From contig WPIO01000008.1 in NCBI GenBank assembly GCA_009760855.2, forward strand, positions 12,538,001-12,602,000: DNA of 64,000 nt, given 5' to 3'. Below the pieces are notes generated by a model. That model searched no databases, was not told the origin of the DNA, and was given only the letters and a program-made list of their open reading frames with translations. This DNA is from Cristatella mucedo. Its lineage: Eukaryota > Bryozoa > Phylactolaemata > Cristatellidae. Each line of letters starts with the position of its first letter. Position 1 is the stretch's first letter. The position numbers were made by a program, and so were the translations under genes. This document shows positions 40,205 to 51,660 of this stretch, in pieces.

Positions 40205-40357
40205 CTAATACCTAAATACTAAACCCTAAGACCTAAACTGTTAATCCAAAAACTCAAACCCAAAACTGGTACAAAATTGAACCAGTAAACCACCAGCCGC
40301 AAACCCCAAAATATACAACCATTAAACGCTAAACCCAAAATCCTAAACCTAAGCTAA
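40205..40357 (+). repeat. Degenerate telomere-like AAACCC/CTAAAC-rich stretch
   Basis: TACTAAACCCTAAGACCTAA, ACTCAAACCCAAAACTGG, CGCTAAACCCAAAATCCTAA and ACCTAAGC: repeated ACC/AAACC motifs without fixed period over about 150 bp. Not a clean telomere repeat. Confidence 0.6.
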
Positions 40358-40429
40358 AAAGATAACCTTTCCTCTTCACGTTTTTGCTCACTTGAGAAGC
40401 TTCTTTTTCGACTCGCAGTGAATATATAT

Positions 40430-40565
40430 ATTAGGACCCTAAGAGAGCTTAATCTCGATTCAGGTGCTTCGTATATGCCACGGGGTTCGAGCACACAATC
40501 ATCAAATACATTCACATTGACCTCAGTCGGGGCCAGCACCGTAAGCACTTGGCCAAACCAGCGTG
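40430..40565 (-). mobile_element. SINE1 copy
   Basis: Tail AGAGAGCTTAATCTCGATTC on plus, B-box region GGGGTTCGAGCACAC, head AGTCGGGGCCAGCACC. An insert of about 30 bp in the middle. Confidence 0.7.
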
Positions 40566-40977
40566 GCGTTACACCATCTGCGTTTATTTCATTGAGATTT
40601 CAGCTTGTTCAGCAATACCGTGATCTTCTTGCCCTGCATGTAGACCAGCTTGGTGTAGTTTCGACTATGTTACGGTTTTCTGAATCGGCATGTCGTTTAA
40701 GATAATGAATTTGACTTCCTTCTCCAACCTGCAGTAATCTAATTGTTCAATGCATTTCAAAATTCTGCCTGTTGGGTATGCTCAGCTAAGAGATCTGCTG
40801 GATGCTGCCCTACATACACAAAATCTGTCCGAACGTAAGGCAGACAAGACTGGATTGACGGAGACAATGTCAAGGATGTATATGAGGAGTCACAGTCGCA
40901 ATTGCTTGTTCAACGGTGCTTGGAGGTTTACTCCTCGTCATAACATGTGTGAGCTAATCGTTTTGTGGTTTTGATAT

Positions 40978-41370
40978 AATAATAATAATAATGCACTTGA
41001 TAAAGCGCCCTCAGAGAACTCAATCTCTTTCTGGGTGCTTTACATTTGCTGCAAAGGGAAACACGATTGAATGATTAGTAATATGCTTGATAAACGTCAT
41101 GAATAACATGGTTAGGGGTCACTTGCAAAGAGTCAGCATGCAAGTATGGTTAGTGGCAGCATGTACAGTGTCAGTTGCATAAGCACATGAGGGACGAATC
41201 ACAGGGACCCACTCAATGCGGCCCTAAATAGGTGTTTTTTTAAGTTCTTTTTAAATGTGATCAAGATCAAGTCAGGGGATGTTGTGATCAAGTCAGGAGT
41301 GATTTCCAGGCTTTGGGAGTATACGAACTAAATGCACGGTCTCCAAAAGATTTGGGGTTTGTACGAAGTA
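40978..41370 (-). mobile_element. LINE A 3' copy
   Basis: TTA tail at 40978-40992 and the whole 3' non-coding region up to the region encoding the frame end; moderately diverged. Confidence 0.85.
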
Positions 41371-43055
41371 TTAGTGACAGCTGCCAAGAAGACATCTTGA
41401 AATCCTTGGTAGCAACTTTTGCAAGAGCCGAAAGAAGTGGCAAAGCCAAACACTAACAACTTTCACAGTTGGTTGCGTTAGGTAGCTTTAATGAGCTTGA
41501 CCAGTGCGGCCTTAATTTTAAGGGAGCAGTGAAACGTTCAGTATGTTAGATCATCCTCAATATTCCTGAATTACACCCGATCTGAACCAGAAATATCATA
41601 TGCTACGGCTATTACGTATGGCATTTCCTGAGCGTAGCGCAAAGCATAGCTGACCCGTTATAATTGGTCCGCTACACTTAATGCTTCGAACCAGGCACTT
41701 TAACTCGGGGCTCGGAGCAGCTCTCATCTGTACTTGGGGCTTCGAAGTGCGTTGCACGGTATGCAGGTATTCGCAGATCCCGGCGAGGCGGCGATGCCTG
41801 CTAGGCGACCAGTGACTCAGTTCTGGCCATCCAGTGTGGCGCCCGGTCTAGCCGAAATTGCTGCACTTGAGTTCCAGTTGGCAGCTTGGTGCATTCGGAA
41901 AGGCCTTGATCGCTCGCTGCAAGCAATCCTCCAGGCCTCGGCCGTAAAGTTCAGAGTAGCCTCCCACATTTGTGTGCCAGTTGTAGTTCCGGGTCTTGAA
42001 CTCAATGATCCAGACGGCGCCAACTGGCAATCGGCGTAGACCGGTCGGATTTCTTATGGGGAACTCCCACTGAAAGCCACGCCGTAGTACATCGAAACAC
42101 GCCTATGTTTTGGAATTGCGGAAGTATTCTGCCTTCGCTCAGAGCAATTCTCCAGCAAGGCCATCCCACGCCCCTTCCAACTCCTACATGGGACGGCAGA
42201 GACTAAATATCGCCCGATATGCGAAGCAGCTTTGCACGTGTTCGATCGCGGTTGGCCAGGCTAGTTACGCCTAGACTTCGGCTGGTCATTCCGCACTGTC
42301 ATCGACGCAAGGAGGAGGACTGGCTGCTGTATTCTCTCGTAATCACCCAACCAGACCACTTGGAAGCCTTATTTGAACAAATATGGTATTGCTCAACTAA
42401 AGCTAACAATTAGTGTTCAATAGACCGTATAGCTACACTTAAGTAAGAGTTTGGGGTGGCTAGGCGTAAGCTGGGCTAATACGCCCCTACATTCTTATTA
42501 TTTCCTTCCTAACCGTTTCTGTTCGTAAATTTCTGGACGTTCGAACTAGCGTCGGGGCTTCCGACCTTCTTCATGCGTACTCCACCCACAGGATTGCTAT
42601 CGGATGAGAGCACATTTGATTAAGCACAGATATGCGGGTACATGTTGTGGACATAATGAAATGGCACATGTGACAACCGATAGCATTGCTCTTCGGCCGT
42701 GGAGTTCCTTCGTTCGTATGCTGTGAATTTTGAGTCGGAGTTCGGAGTCTCTCATAAACAGCTGGCTATCGCTTTTCGCCTCCATTAACTAGTTTATCTG
42801 CCATTGCTTTTAAAAGACGGACGACCCTCCACGATAGCTCCGATTTGCCATTAGATTACGCTTCCGTCTGAGTCACGCTACATAGCGTCAAGCATGCTTC
42901 CTAGCTAGAACAGCTACCGGTCTGACCACTAAGAAAAGTCTAAGCGTGCCTTGAGGCACTAGCTACTTTAAAAGCTCGAAACTCCCTACTCTTTACGCCT
43001 AGATGGATAATCGGAGGATCGGGGTCGTTATTACAATGACTTACTGCCCTTCATT

Positions 43056-43118
43056 TTCGGCAAATGTAAAGTGCCTAGAAAGAGATTAAGTTCACTGAGG
43101 GCGCTATATACATGTATT
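43056..43118 (+). mobile_element. LINE A tail fragment
   Basis: AAATGTAAAGTGCCTAGAAA, GAGATTAAGTTCACTGAGGG and CGCTATATACATG: the last 60 bp only, without the TTA run. Confidence 0.55.
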
Positions 43119-44128
43119 GGTATTATGATTATCTTCTAGTAAGATGAAGGTCTGGTGCCGCCTTTAGCAGTCTTGTTTGACGGGGCGCCGGTTGGCGGCC
43201 GCAGCTAGAGCGAAAGAGCTCTTTACACTCTTACCTTCTAGCGAGGAAGAAATGCTGTCGAATCTGTAATTTCCCACTTGCTTTTGGTTCGTAAAGGCCC
43301 GTTTCGTTTCTGGTTCTGGACTGGCTTTCGATCTTCCGAAATAGTCAGATGGTGAAGTCAGCTCGGAAGTAGCAGCCCAGGACGAAAGGTTCGAAAGATA
43401 CGGCCGTACTCATAAATCCAAGCTCTTCAGCAATGGAGATGCACGGTCAAATCTATGGGTTTAGTAAACTACCCGTGCAGCCACATTGCTCATCACCAGC
43501 TGCAGTGGCCTAACGGATCTTTTGGTAGCCCGGTTGACGTGGAATTTCAGATTGCTCCCTCTTCATCCTCTCCTCCTCGCCCTCCTCTTCGTCTCCATCT
43601 TGTCATACAAGTCTTTTGCTCGTCATTATCCTACTCATGCTCTTCCTTTCGCTCTCCCCTCCCCACCTCTTCCTTCTCCTCCGCCTCCTTTCCCCTCGTC
43701 TTCCTTTTGAGCGATGGCTACCTCCACCGCTTTCCCGAAATCGGAGCACCTGTTCAGTGGGTCAAGTGCACGGGCGAGAGCATGGGTTGTATAGGCCTGT
43801 ATGCTTATGCAATACCCTGCAGTGATCGATGCCTCTAATGGTGGAAGTCGACAAGCAAAAACAACCATTCCTTTGATATAAGGCTTTTCGAGGTCTAGCC
43901 AAGCTCAGCCTGTCCATTCGGCGAGAGCAACAAACGGCTTTAACTTGGTTACACTTCGCGCTGCTATCTTGCTAGAGCGACGATGCAGGTTTCTCCACGC
44001 GAGGGCAGTTTCGGTTGAGGGAGGGGCGCTTTGGGTGATCTGGCTGTTTTTGGTGGGGCTCTGTTAGAGGTATCGATCCTGGAGCAAGAACTTCTTAAGC
44101 GGCTTCTTTTTCTCTAGGGGGTGCGGCA

Positions 44129-44263
44129 TAGGCTGGTTTGGCCCAGTGGCTAAGGTGCTCGCCCCGACTAAAGTCTAGCCGAGGTCGTGGGCTTGGGCCC
44201 CGTAAATGTTAATTGCCTAAATAGAGATTTAGTTCTCTTATGGCGCTATACAAATGAATTATA
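44129..44263 (+). mobile_element. SINE1 copy
   Basis: GGCTGGTTTGGCCCAGTGGC, GGTCGTGGGCTTGGGCCCC, then AATAGAGATTTAGTTCTCTT and GCGCTATACAAATGAATT. Confidence 0.8.
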
Positions 44264-45760
44264 TGTGAGGACCCTGCTTACGCCCTCGATCTCAGGTTGC
44301 TTTCGGCTCTTGCATGGACTGGCCGCCTACACTACTACAGTAGGCGGCCCAGTCTCTCGCTCCAGGTCTCAACCAGGCTGAAAACTCAACTCCACGAAGT
44401 TCCGAGACTTTCCCCGAACCTTCTTCTTGACCTGTGGCTTGTATGTGGGGGCTCTGATCCAGAGTTTTCGTCGGCCGGTGATTTAGACCGATAAGCTTTT
44501 CGTACCTATCTAGGCACTGCCGATGATCAATCTGGGCTCAGTAGGCTGCTCATTCGATCCTCCCGCCCTAAAAACCTCGGAAGTGTGCAGTAGTTTGCCG
44601 TTAGCATCCAGGATTCTCGTAGCCTAGTGGGATGGATGATAGTTAGTGATTCAACCCTACCTGCTGCCAATCTGTGGATTCTTAATTCATCATTAAAATC
44701 AACATGCTTGTTAGGCATGCCGCTGATATGGTCTTGTGTGACTATGGGCATTCTTTCGCTTTCGTTCATTCGTCTCGTCTAGACGATTGGTTATCCCCCC
44801 CGCACCGAACCATTCGTGTGTACATACTCGCATGGCTTGCGGTGAGTCAAAATTTGTACATGTTTCTTCAAAATTGTACAAGCCTTTTATGGCGTGTACG
44901 TTGAATTTATGCTTTAAGAACTTCTAACAACTTGAGTGTCCAAAGGGGTCCCGTCTTGAGAGTCCCGCGATTCCGGATATGGAGTAGCCGATTGTCTGGA
45001 GCGTCATTTGGAGAACCGTCGTTCGAATTAACCGTCGTGGAATTAATGATGCTTGGCTGGCGCCATTGATGTGTGGCATTTCCGCGCTAGCACCGGTGAC
45101 GTGGTGTCCTTGGCAGTGCTTCGTCTGTGGCCTAACTTCGTCTGGTCGCACGTTGGCGCAGCAGCTACTGGCTCGGCTCGATGGTCGGCCGAAGATCGGT
45201 AAAGGCTGGTTAACCAGCCTCTCGAATGCTGTCTATCATACAAATGGAGCAGATATCGCGTTCGCCACAGCTTTCAGACCGCCGCCAAAGCATTTATCTC
45301 CTCCAGACCTCCACTACCGACGTTCAGTACCTGATTTGACGTTTTCCCACTTTCTCGTGGTGGCGCCCAGCGTTAGCCTCAGCTGTTATTGCCCGGCTAG
45401 CAGCAGTTTCAATCGCCAAGACAGCGTGGACTCACCCACCCACTGAGCCGTCATATACAGGAAAGAGAGAGCTTTAAACTGGCAACCGATTTGGCATGAT
45501 TGGCACCTGGTGTGGTAGGGAACCAGAACGGGACAGATTACTTGTTTTTTAGCCACGATGATAGCGGTGGCCAACTTATGCCCGAGAATATTCGCGGGCA
45601 TTCGCATTGTTGATTCCTCGCACGTCGCAGCTGCCATTATTCCTACTACCTGCTACCGAACAACTTTCAGCTTCCTGCCAAGCCATCGGCCAGTAGGATT
45701 TTCGGAGCGTACATACTTAAACCTTGCCCTATACTGGTAGCGGAACTTAGTTCGCTAATC

Positions 45761-46081
45761 ATGAGGCTGCGGATTGTACACTACTATCGGCGGTGGAGAG
45801 TTTTCAGACGCTGTTTCTACTTTGTGATCATGACTGCTGCTATATCACTGATCTGGTTAAGCATTAGGAGTTTGAGTCATCCAAAATTGGACCCACATCC
45901 TCATGACGCCCCATCGGAATGCTTGGACCACTATGCGACAGCCGAGCGTCACTGCCGCCTTTTGTGTCCCAACGGAACATTTTCCGTCGATGACATGAAA
46001 ACATGCCAGCCTTGGTTGACATGCGACGACTTCAAACAGTTTAAAGTTCTGCAAAAGCTTGGCGAAGGGGCCGTAAAGCAA
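45761..46081 (+). CDS. POMK: POMK exon 1: membrane anchor, stem and Gly-loop
   Basis: 107 codons. The ATG follows a stop (TAG at 45738) in the same upstream stretch and precedes the basic/hydrophobic anchor, so it is the likely start. Ends GEGAVKQ before a perfect GTAAGT donor. Confidence 0.93.
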
Positions 46082-49000
46082 GTAAGTCCTTATGTGGGTA
46101 CGGTTAATCATCCTGGTGCCGGTCTTAGCCTAATGGTTAAGGTATTGTACTTTATGAACCTGGTAGTGAGCTGCAATCCTGCATGGGGACATTAATAATA
46201 ATAATAATAATAATGCGCTTGATAAAGCGCCCTCAGAGAACTTAATCTCTCTCTAGGTGCTTTACATTTGCTGCAAAGGGAAATGCAATTGAATCGTGAG
46301 GAATATCATGCTTGATAAACAAACAAAATGAATAACATGGCACAGGGTCAGCATGCAAATGTGGTTAGTGGCATCATGCACAGTGTCAGCACGCATAAGC
46401 ACATCAAGGACGAATCACAGGGACCCACTAAATGCTGTCCTAAATAGGTGTGTTTTTAAGTTCTTTTTAAATGTGGTCAGGTCAGGGGATGTTCTGACGC
46501 AGGTCGCGAGGGAGTTCCAGGCTTTGGGAGCATACGAACTAAATGTACGGTCTCTAAAGGATTTTAGGTTTGTACAAGGTATTTGTAGACTGTTGGATTC
46601 CGAAAAGCGGGTGGTGCGATGCTTGGCCTGATGAGGGAGTATATCTGAGAGATAGGCTGGAGCCAAAGAATGAAGTGACCCAAAAGTGAGCGACAAAACC
46701 TTAAAGTCAATCCGTTGCTTGACTGGTAACCAGTGCAGGTCGGCGAGAAGTGGAGTAATGTGACAACTGCGACGCTCACGACAGACAAGCCTAGCTGCCG
46801 AGTTTTGCACCAGCTGCAATCGCCTGATCGCACATGCCGGTAGGCCAGCAAGCAGTGAGTTGCAGAAGTCGAGACGAGATGTCACGAATGCATGGACCAA
46901 CTTGGACGTGGTATCCTTATCTAAACAAGCCCGAATTTTAGCAATGTTATGAAGCTGAAAATAGGCAGATTTGACTGTGGAGCTGATATGGCTGTCCAAC
47001 GAGAGGTCGCGTTGGAATATGACACCTATGAATTCTATATTGCCTGCTGAAAACCCGGTTGAAAGCAGCTTAGGCTGTTCTGTCACTATTTGAGCAAGGC
47101 TGCTCAAGCAGCTGGTCTTTACTTTTTATTTTCACGTAGTGCGATTCTGGTGTTGCACTAGCCTAGCATAAATGGAAAAGCACGTGCATTGGCTGGACAC
47201 GAGGCCCGTGCCCAAAGTGTGGTCGTGGGCCACCGTTTGTTGTCGGCCAATGTTTTCAGTCGGTCTACCTGATTATTCCTGGTCTATCTGATTACAAGTT
47301 TGCAGTATTAATTGCACTGCAAACAGTTTGATGCCTGCTCCTTAGAGAACTGCTTGAAAGCAATCTGGTGGTCGAAGTGACTGTCAGCCTTTGCTGAAGA
47401 AACTTGATTTTTTTAACTTTGCCTCCCCCCTGTCTTAGCCCAGGGGTAAGGTGCTTGCTCTTCACGACCCAGGTCGTGGGACCCTGCAGTGGGCGATCCT
47501 TTATTGCCCACTGCAATCAGCGATGGTAAGGCTCCCCTGCTTCGATACAAATGAGGTTGTTGGATAAGCTAAACTTTTGTTTTTTGTTCCCTCAGAAGGA
47601 CCTAAATTAGCTATTAGCCTAATATCCATCTAGTACGAGCACAACAAACATGTTCTGACGATGTTCAGTATATATATTCCGGCAGCATCGTTTATTTAGC
47701 ATCTCGTGTAGGCTCAGATTTTTCCAATAACTACCGGTTGTGATCTGCAAATGTACATTTAGCAACTATCGTAGTCACTTCGACTGATACCACTGTATTA
47801 GTCGTTAGCCCCTCTAATTATATTATTTATAAGTGGACACATGTTTACCAGGGACCGGCTACAGCTATTTTGTATCTATCACCCCAGTATAGAGTTTGCC
47901 CTGGCCTGTACGTGGTTTGTAGTGGTCCTTGCTAAGCAGTCCACGCACCTCGAAACGTTGTAAAGCTCGCACAAAAGTGAGTGCAAATATTGGGGCTTTT
48001 TGCTGAGGCACACCATATGAACCAGTGTCTGGAAAGGCTGATCGTGCTGCATCGAGTAAGCATGGATTAAGTTGTTTGTGAGCTGTCGTGATGCATCGAA
48101 CGTACGAGGTGTTCGTGCAGCCGCATGCAAGACCTAATGAGTGGTGGTGTGGGTCAAAGCAGCCTGGATTACAGCTGCTGCTTTTGTCATTTCTACTGTT
48201 GCTGCTGCTGCCCACCCCTGCTACTATCGCTATTGTACGTCTTCGGTGGAGACTATTTGCTGCCTGTATGCATTCTAGTTACCGTATAAGGCAAAAAAAA
48301 ACAATCTGAGACTATTCGCTGCCTGTGTGCATTCTGGTAACCGTATAAGACAAAATAGTCTCACTGAAATACTTGCTCCTATAGGCTTCCCCTTGTACTA
48401 CACTGTCCTTCCTTGCTTTCCTCAATATACTCCATCAAGCAGTGCCACTAGTGACCTCATCTCTAAGTTGATTTCCCAGTCGAAGAAGACTGCTAGCCCT
48501 CTAGACCCCATACTTGCTCTGCTCCTTCTAAGATGCCGAGATTAGCGGCTACTGATATATTAAATGTCCTACACCTGAGGTCTTGTCCCTCTACTGTTCA
48601 AAAAGGCTACTGTTAGGCCACTCGTTTAGAAGACAAGACCCGGAGAACCTAGACCAGGAGAACTTGAACATCTTCCACCTAATCTCTCTAGTGCTGTTCC
48701 TATCAAGTTCCCTGCTTGTTCTGTCAGACCTTGTGGCATTGTTTCATACCATTTATCGCCGGATCTTTCTTGGTCGTTTATTTTTTCACTTGGGCATCAC
48801 TGGCACTGTTCTGCAATGGTTTAGGTTATATTCCAAAAGGAGATTTCCGATCGTTGATGTCAATTGGCAACAGTCATCTGGGGAACATTTAAAATGTAGG
48901 GTACCCCAGGGATCTGCTCTTGGTCTACTTTTTCCCCAATTTAAACTATACCTCTTGGTGATGTAATGGCCATGCACAATCTAGGATTACGTTTTAGGCA

Positions 49001-50802
49001 GATGACAAGCAGCTGTCCATAACTTTGATCTCTCCCTGCCTTCCAGCATGTCCAACTCTCTTAACTCCTTTGCTGCATCTAATGCTGACATTCACACTCC
49101 GATGGATACAAACTTCCTGAAATTAAAAGAAAATAAAACTAGCTTCCTAGTTATGGGCAAACCTAATATTACTCAGAAACTGGAAAAACTATCCCTCAAA
49201 ATGAGCTCGGCCAGCATACCAACTGCACCAGCATTAAATCCACGAGATTTAGGTGTCCTGTTCCAAAGTGACCTTTCACTAGATGACCACATCAGCTCCA
49301 TAGTTAAGTTTGCCTACTTTTGGCTATTCACCATGATAGCAATTCAGGCCTATTAGATAAGGATACCACAGCCAAGCTGGTCTATACGTTTGTGACCTAT
49401 CCAAAATTCTATAGCTCACTTTCCTGCCGATGCAATAAGATGCTTACAGTCAGTGCAGAACTCTGCAGCTAGGCGTGTGTCTATCGCGAACGCAGCTGGT
49501 GCCGTATCGCACTTTGTCTGACGGACCTGCATTACACTCAGACCCGGCTTCCACAGCAAAGTTAAATTGTCCTTGATTTTTTATCGACATGCTAGTTGTT
49601 CATATTAGCATCACTCATCCGTTGACACGCTTCCTTTCCTGCCAACGTGGCACGCCCAGAAAGAGATTCGACTCCTAGGGCGCTAGAAAAATGCACTCTT
49701 GCTATTGTTAAAATGCTTATTATTAGTAGTAGCATGCATATTAGTACGCCTGTTATTATTAGTATTAACTTTGTACCATTATTAGTATGCCCGGTCGTCG
49801 GTGACACCGGCAGCACCGCTTGCAGAGTCATGACCGATGCCAGCAGGCGCTCGCCGTGCATGCTCCTCCATTTCCTTTGAGGTGTACTTGGTCGACTGGC
49901 GGGGCATCCGTCTCGCCTTCAACACCCTGCGGCACGCAGACTACGCAGCCGACTTTTCCCACGGTCTGCACATGCTTCGTAGGCTGCAGTCGATCCCCGG
50001 CTGCCGAGGCGACGGTGGCGCTGCTGCCGACAACGTCGGAGGCTGCGAAAGTTCCGCTCAGCAGCAGCAATTCGTCACGCAGCTGGTCGGTGTCTGCGAG
50101 ACGTCGGCGTCGTACGCGACCGAGTATTACCGGCTGGGCACGGCCGAGCATGCAGTGACGCTCGCCGGTCGCCTCGACGGGCCGCGCTCCGCCCTGCTCG
50201 CCGCACTGGGGTTGTGCCTCAGCTACGCTCGCCTGCTCGAGTTCCTTCACGGCGGCAGCGTCGTCGGCGGTGCGATCGTCATGTGCGACGCCAACGATTT
50301 GCCCAAGCTGCTCAGTCAGCTGCTGCTCCGCGACGATCTGTCGCTCGTCGCCAACGACCTCGACGCCACGCCGATAGTCGGCAGCAGAGGAGGAGGTGGC
50401 AGCAGAGGAGAAGGTGCCGGCAGGGAAAGCATCGGCAGAGGTGGGAGGAGCGACGATGGAGGGGCGCAGCCGAGAGAGACGGTGAAATGTGGACGTCGGC
50501 AGCTGTTCGGCGACTTCGTCGCGCCCGAGCAGCTGTGGCCGTTCGGCGACGACGAGCCGTTCGAGGACTCGCTCATGCCCGGCTACACGGAGAAGGTGGA
50601 CGTCTACAAGGCGCCGAACGTGTGCGCACACTTCCTGCAAGCCGCGCCCGAGGCGCACCGCCTCGCGCTGACCTACCGCTTGTTCGGCGTGCACCGGCGC
50701 TGCAAGAGCTCCCGTCCGCAGTCGCGGCCCACGGCGGCCGAGCTGAGGCAGGCGTACGAAGGCGAGTTTGCTGCCCACCTGGAGAACCCCGCGCTGCGGT
50801 AG
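45761..50802 (+). CDS. POMK: Protein O-mannose kinase (POMK/SGK196), two exons
   Basis: Exons 45761-46081 and 49882-50802, joined CAA/GTAAGT to CTTTGAG/GTG in phase 0, give 413 aa. POMK phosphorylates the 6-position of O-mannose in the GalNAc-GlcNAc-Man core M3 glycan of alpha-dystroglycan in the ER. Seen: short basic cytosolic end, membrane segment at about 18-37 (type II topology), Cys-rich luminal stem (CPNGTFSVDDMKTCQPWLTC, 69-88), Gly-loop LGEGAVKQV (100-108), MCDANDLPKLLSQ (about 241-253) in place of a normal HRD loop, ANDLDATP (264-271) in place of DFG, and CGRRQLFGDFVAPEQLWPFG. These are the particular POMK versions of the motifs. Two inserts are odd: a Gly/Ala/Gln stretch at about 148-170 and a Gly/Ser/Arg stretch at about 274-304, making it longer than the 350 aa human protein. 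The intron holds two LINE A copies and a SINE. Confidence 0.95.
46121..46192 (+). mobile_element. tRNA-like SINE head cut by LINE A
   Basis: CCGGTCTTAGCCTAATGGTT, AAGGTATTG is A-box-like; ends at the LINE A tail at 46196, 40 bp after POMK exon 1. Confidence 0.4.
46196..47030 (-). mobile_element. LINE A copy in the POMK intron
   Basis: TTA tail at 46196-46213, 3' region, then an uninterrupted minus-strand frame from 47107 to 46415 with [20 protein letters not shown] through FRTAFSGSL. A young copy; the 5' break is near VIFQRD. Confidence 0.92.
47432..47572 (+). mobile_element. SINE2 copy in the POMK intron
   Basis: CTTAGCCCAGGGGTAAGGTG, TTCACGACCCAGGTCGTGGG, CAGTGGGCGATCCTTTATTG and GATACAAATGAGGTTGTTGG. 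Confidence 0.78.
48390..49700 (+). mobile_element. LINE A copy in the POMK intron, old
   Basis: Shows SQSKKTASPLDPILALLLLR, LGITGTVLQWFRLYSKRRFP, CRVPQGSALG, then LKLKENKTSFLVMGKPNITQ and [20 protein letters not shown], in several frames. A middle RT part (YADD region) is degraded near 48990. Ends about 180 bp before POMK exon 2. Confidence 0.8.
49882..50802 (+). CDS. POMK: POMK exon 2: kinase domain
   Basis: 306 codons plus TAG, beginning VYLVDWRGIRLAF. Very GC-rich with G/C third positions, unlike the AT-richer flanks; this also opens a long antisense frame (49828-50961 minus), which I treat as a shadow. The C terminus ends HLENPALR. Confidence 0.95.
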   Translation: MYLVDWRGIRLAFNTLRHADYAADFSHGLHMLRRLQSIPGCRGDGGAAADNVGGCESSAQQQQFVTQLVGVCETSASYATEYYRLGTAEHAVTLAGRLDGPRSALLAALGLCLSYARLLEFLHGGSVVGGAIVMCDANDLPKLLSQLLLRDDLSLVANDLDATPIVGSRGGGGSRGEGAGRESIGRGGRSDDGGAQPRETVKCGRRQLFGDFVAPEQLWPFGDDEPFEDSLMPGYTEKVDVYKAPNVCAHFLQAAPEAHRLALTYRLFGVHRRCKSSRPQSRPTAAELRQAYEGEFAAHLENPALR

Positions 50803-51450
50803 GCCGGGCAGGCCCCAACCCCCTCCCCCCCGAGTGCAGCAAGGCCACGGCACTCTCGCCAGGCGGCGCTTTCGATCTGCCTGGGCGTTGGCGCCACCGG
50901 CGCTGGGCACGGGCATCTGCGAGAGATCTGCCTCCAGTAGTAGTAGGTCTAGTTTAGCCACTGACCTCGCCAGCGGCGGTCAATGGCTCTCCTGTCGACG
51001 GCGGCGGCCGTGGCAGTGGCAGGTGCCGCTGCCACCGCTTATCGATTGATGAAAGCGATGCTCGAGAGTGCATCTTGCCTATGATACCTGAGCAACCTCC
51101 TGCCGACGTCATGCTCTCTGCAGGCCTGTAAAGTGCGCGCGAAGAAATTTAGCGAAAGCTAGCAGGAAGGAAAAGGGCAGTCGATCTAGCAGCCTGACAG
51201 TGGCAGACGAGCCTTGGGGGGGGGTGGGTGGGTTGGCAAGTATAGCCCACTCGCAACTGGCGATTAAAACTTGCCTGGCGCTGCACTGGAACCCACGCGC
51301 TGCCGAGCAGCGACTTGACTGGCACCTGACCACCGGCTCTCGACGGGGGGGGGGGGGGCAGAGGGCAAGTCTGCAGAGCTGCATCTTCCCTTGCTGCTAC
51401 TGACTGCATTGTAGTCGGCACCTCCGTGTGTGGCACCTCCTGTCCTTGCG
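50803..51450 (+). other. Downstream of POMK, probable 3' UTR
   Basis: GC-rich for about 250 bp after the stop, then mixed, with a G14 run at 51345. No AATAAA; an ATTAAA at 51264 is the nearest possible signal. Confidence 0.35.
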
Positions 51451-51454
51451 ATTC

Positions 51455-51660
51455 GTCCTTTGTGTGCTTATACCTGCCGACACTGTGCATGCTACCACTA
51501 ACCACATTTTACATGTGGACATTTCGCATGTCACCCCTAACCGTGTTATGCTTGTTGACATTGTGCACGCTTCCACTAATCATTCGATCATGCTGCCTTT
51601 ACCGCATATGTGAAGTGCCTGGAAAGAGATTCTAGGGGTGCTATACAAATTTATTATTAC
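51455..51660 (+). mobile_element. LINE A 3' remnant
   Basis: CGATTCGTCCTTTGTGTGCT, GACACTGTGCATGCTACCAC and CTGGAAAGAGATTCTAGGGG, then TTATTATTACTG. Downstream of POMK. Confidence 0.7.

Larger units (their letters stand above)
41380..45500. other. Intergenic between ELMOD3 and POMK
   Basis: Contains a LINE tail (43056), a CT-rich run (43555-43710) and a SINE1 (44129). Short frames show no family features. The POMK promoter presumably lies near 45.4-45.7 kb but no core element was identified. Confidence 0.45.

Noticed and set aside
40595-40704. Exon-like LVQQYRDLLALHVDQLG after a good acceptor as the ELMOD3 end
   Set aside because: It needs phase 0 while the preceding exon ends in phase 1; the exon at 37462 fits in phase and restores K-E-V-E.
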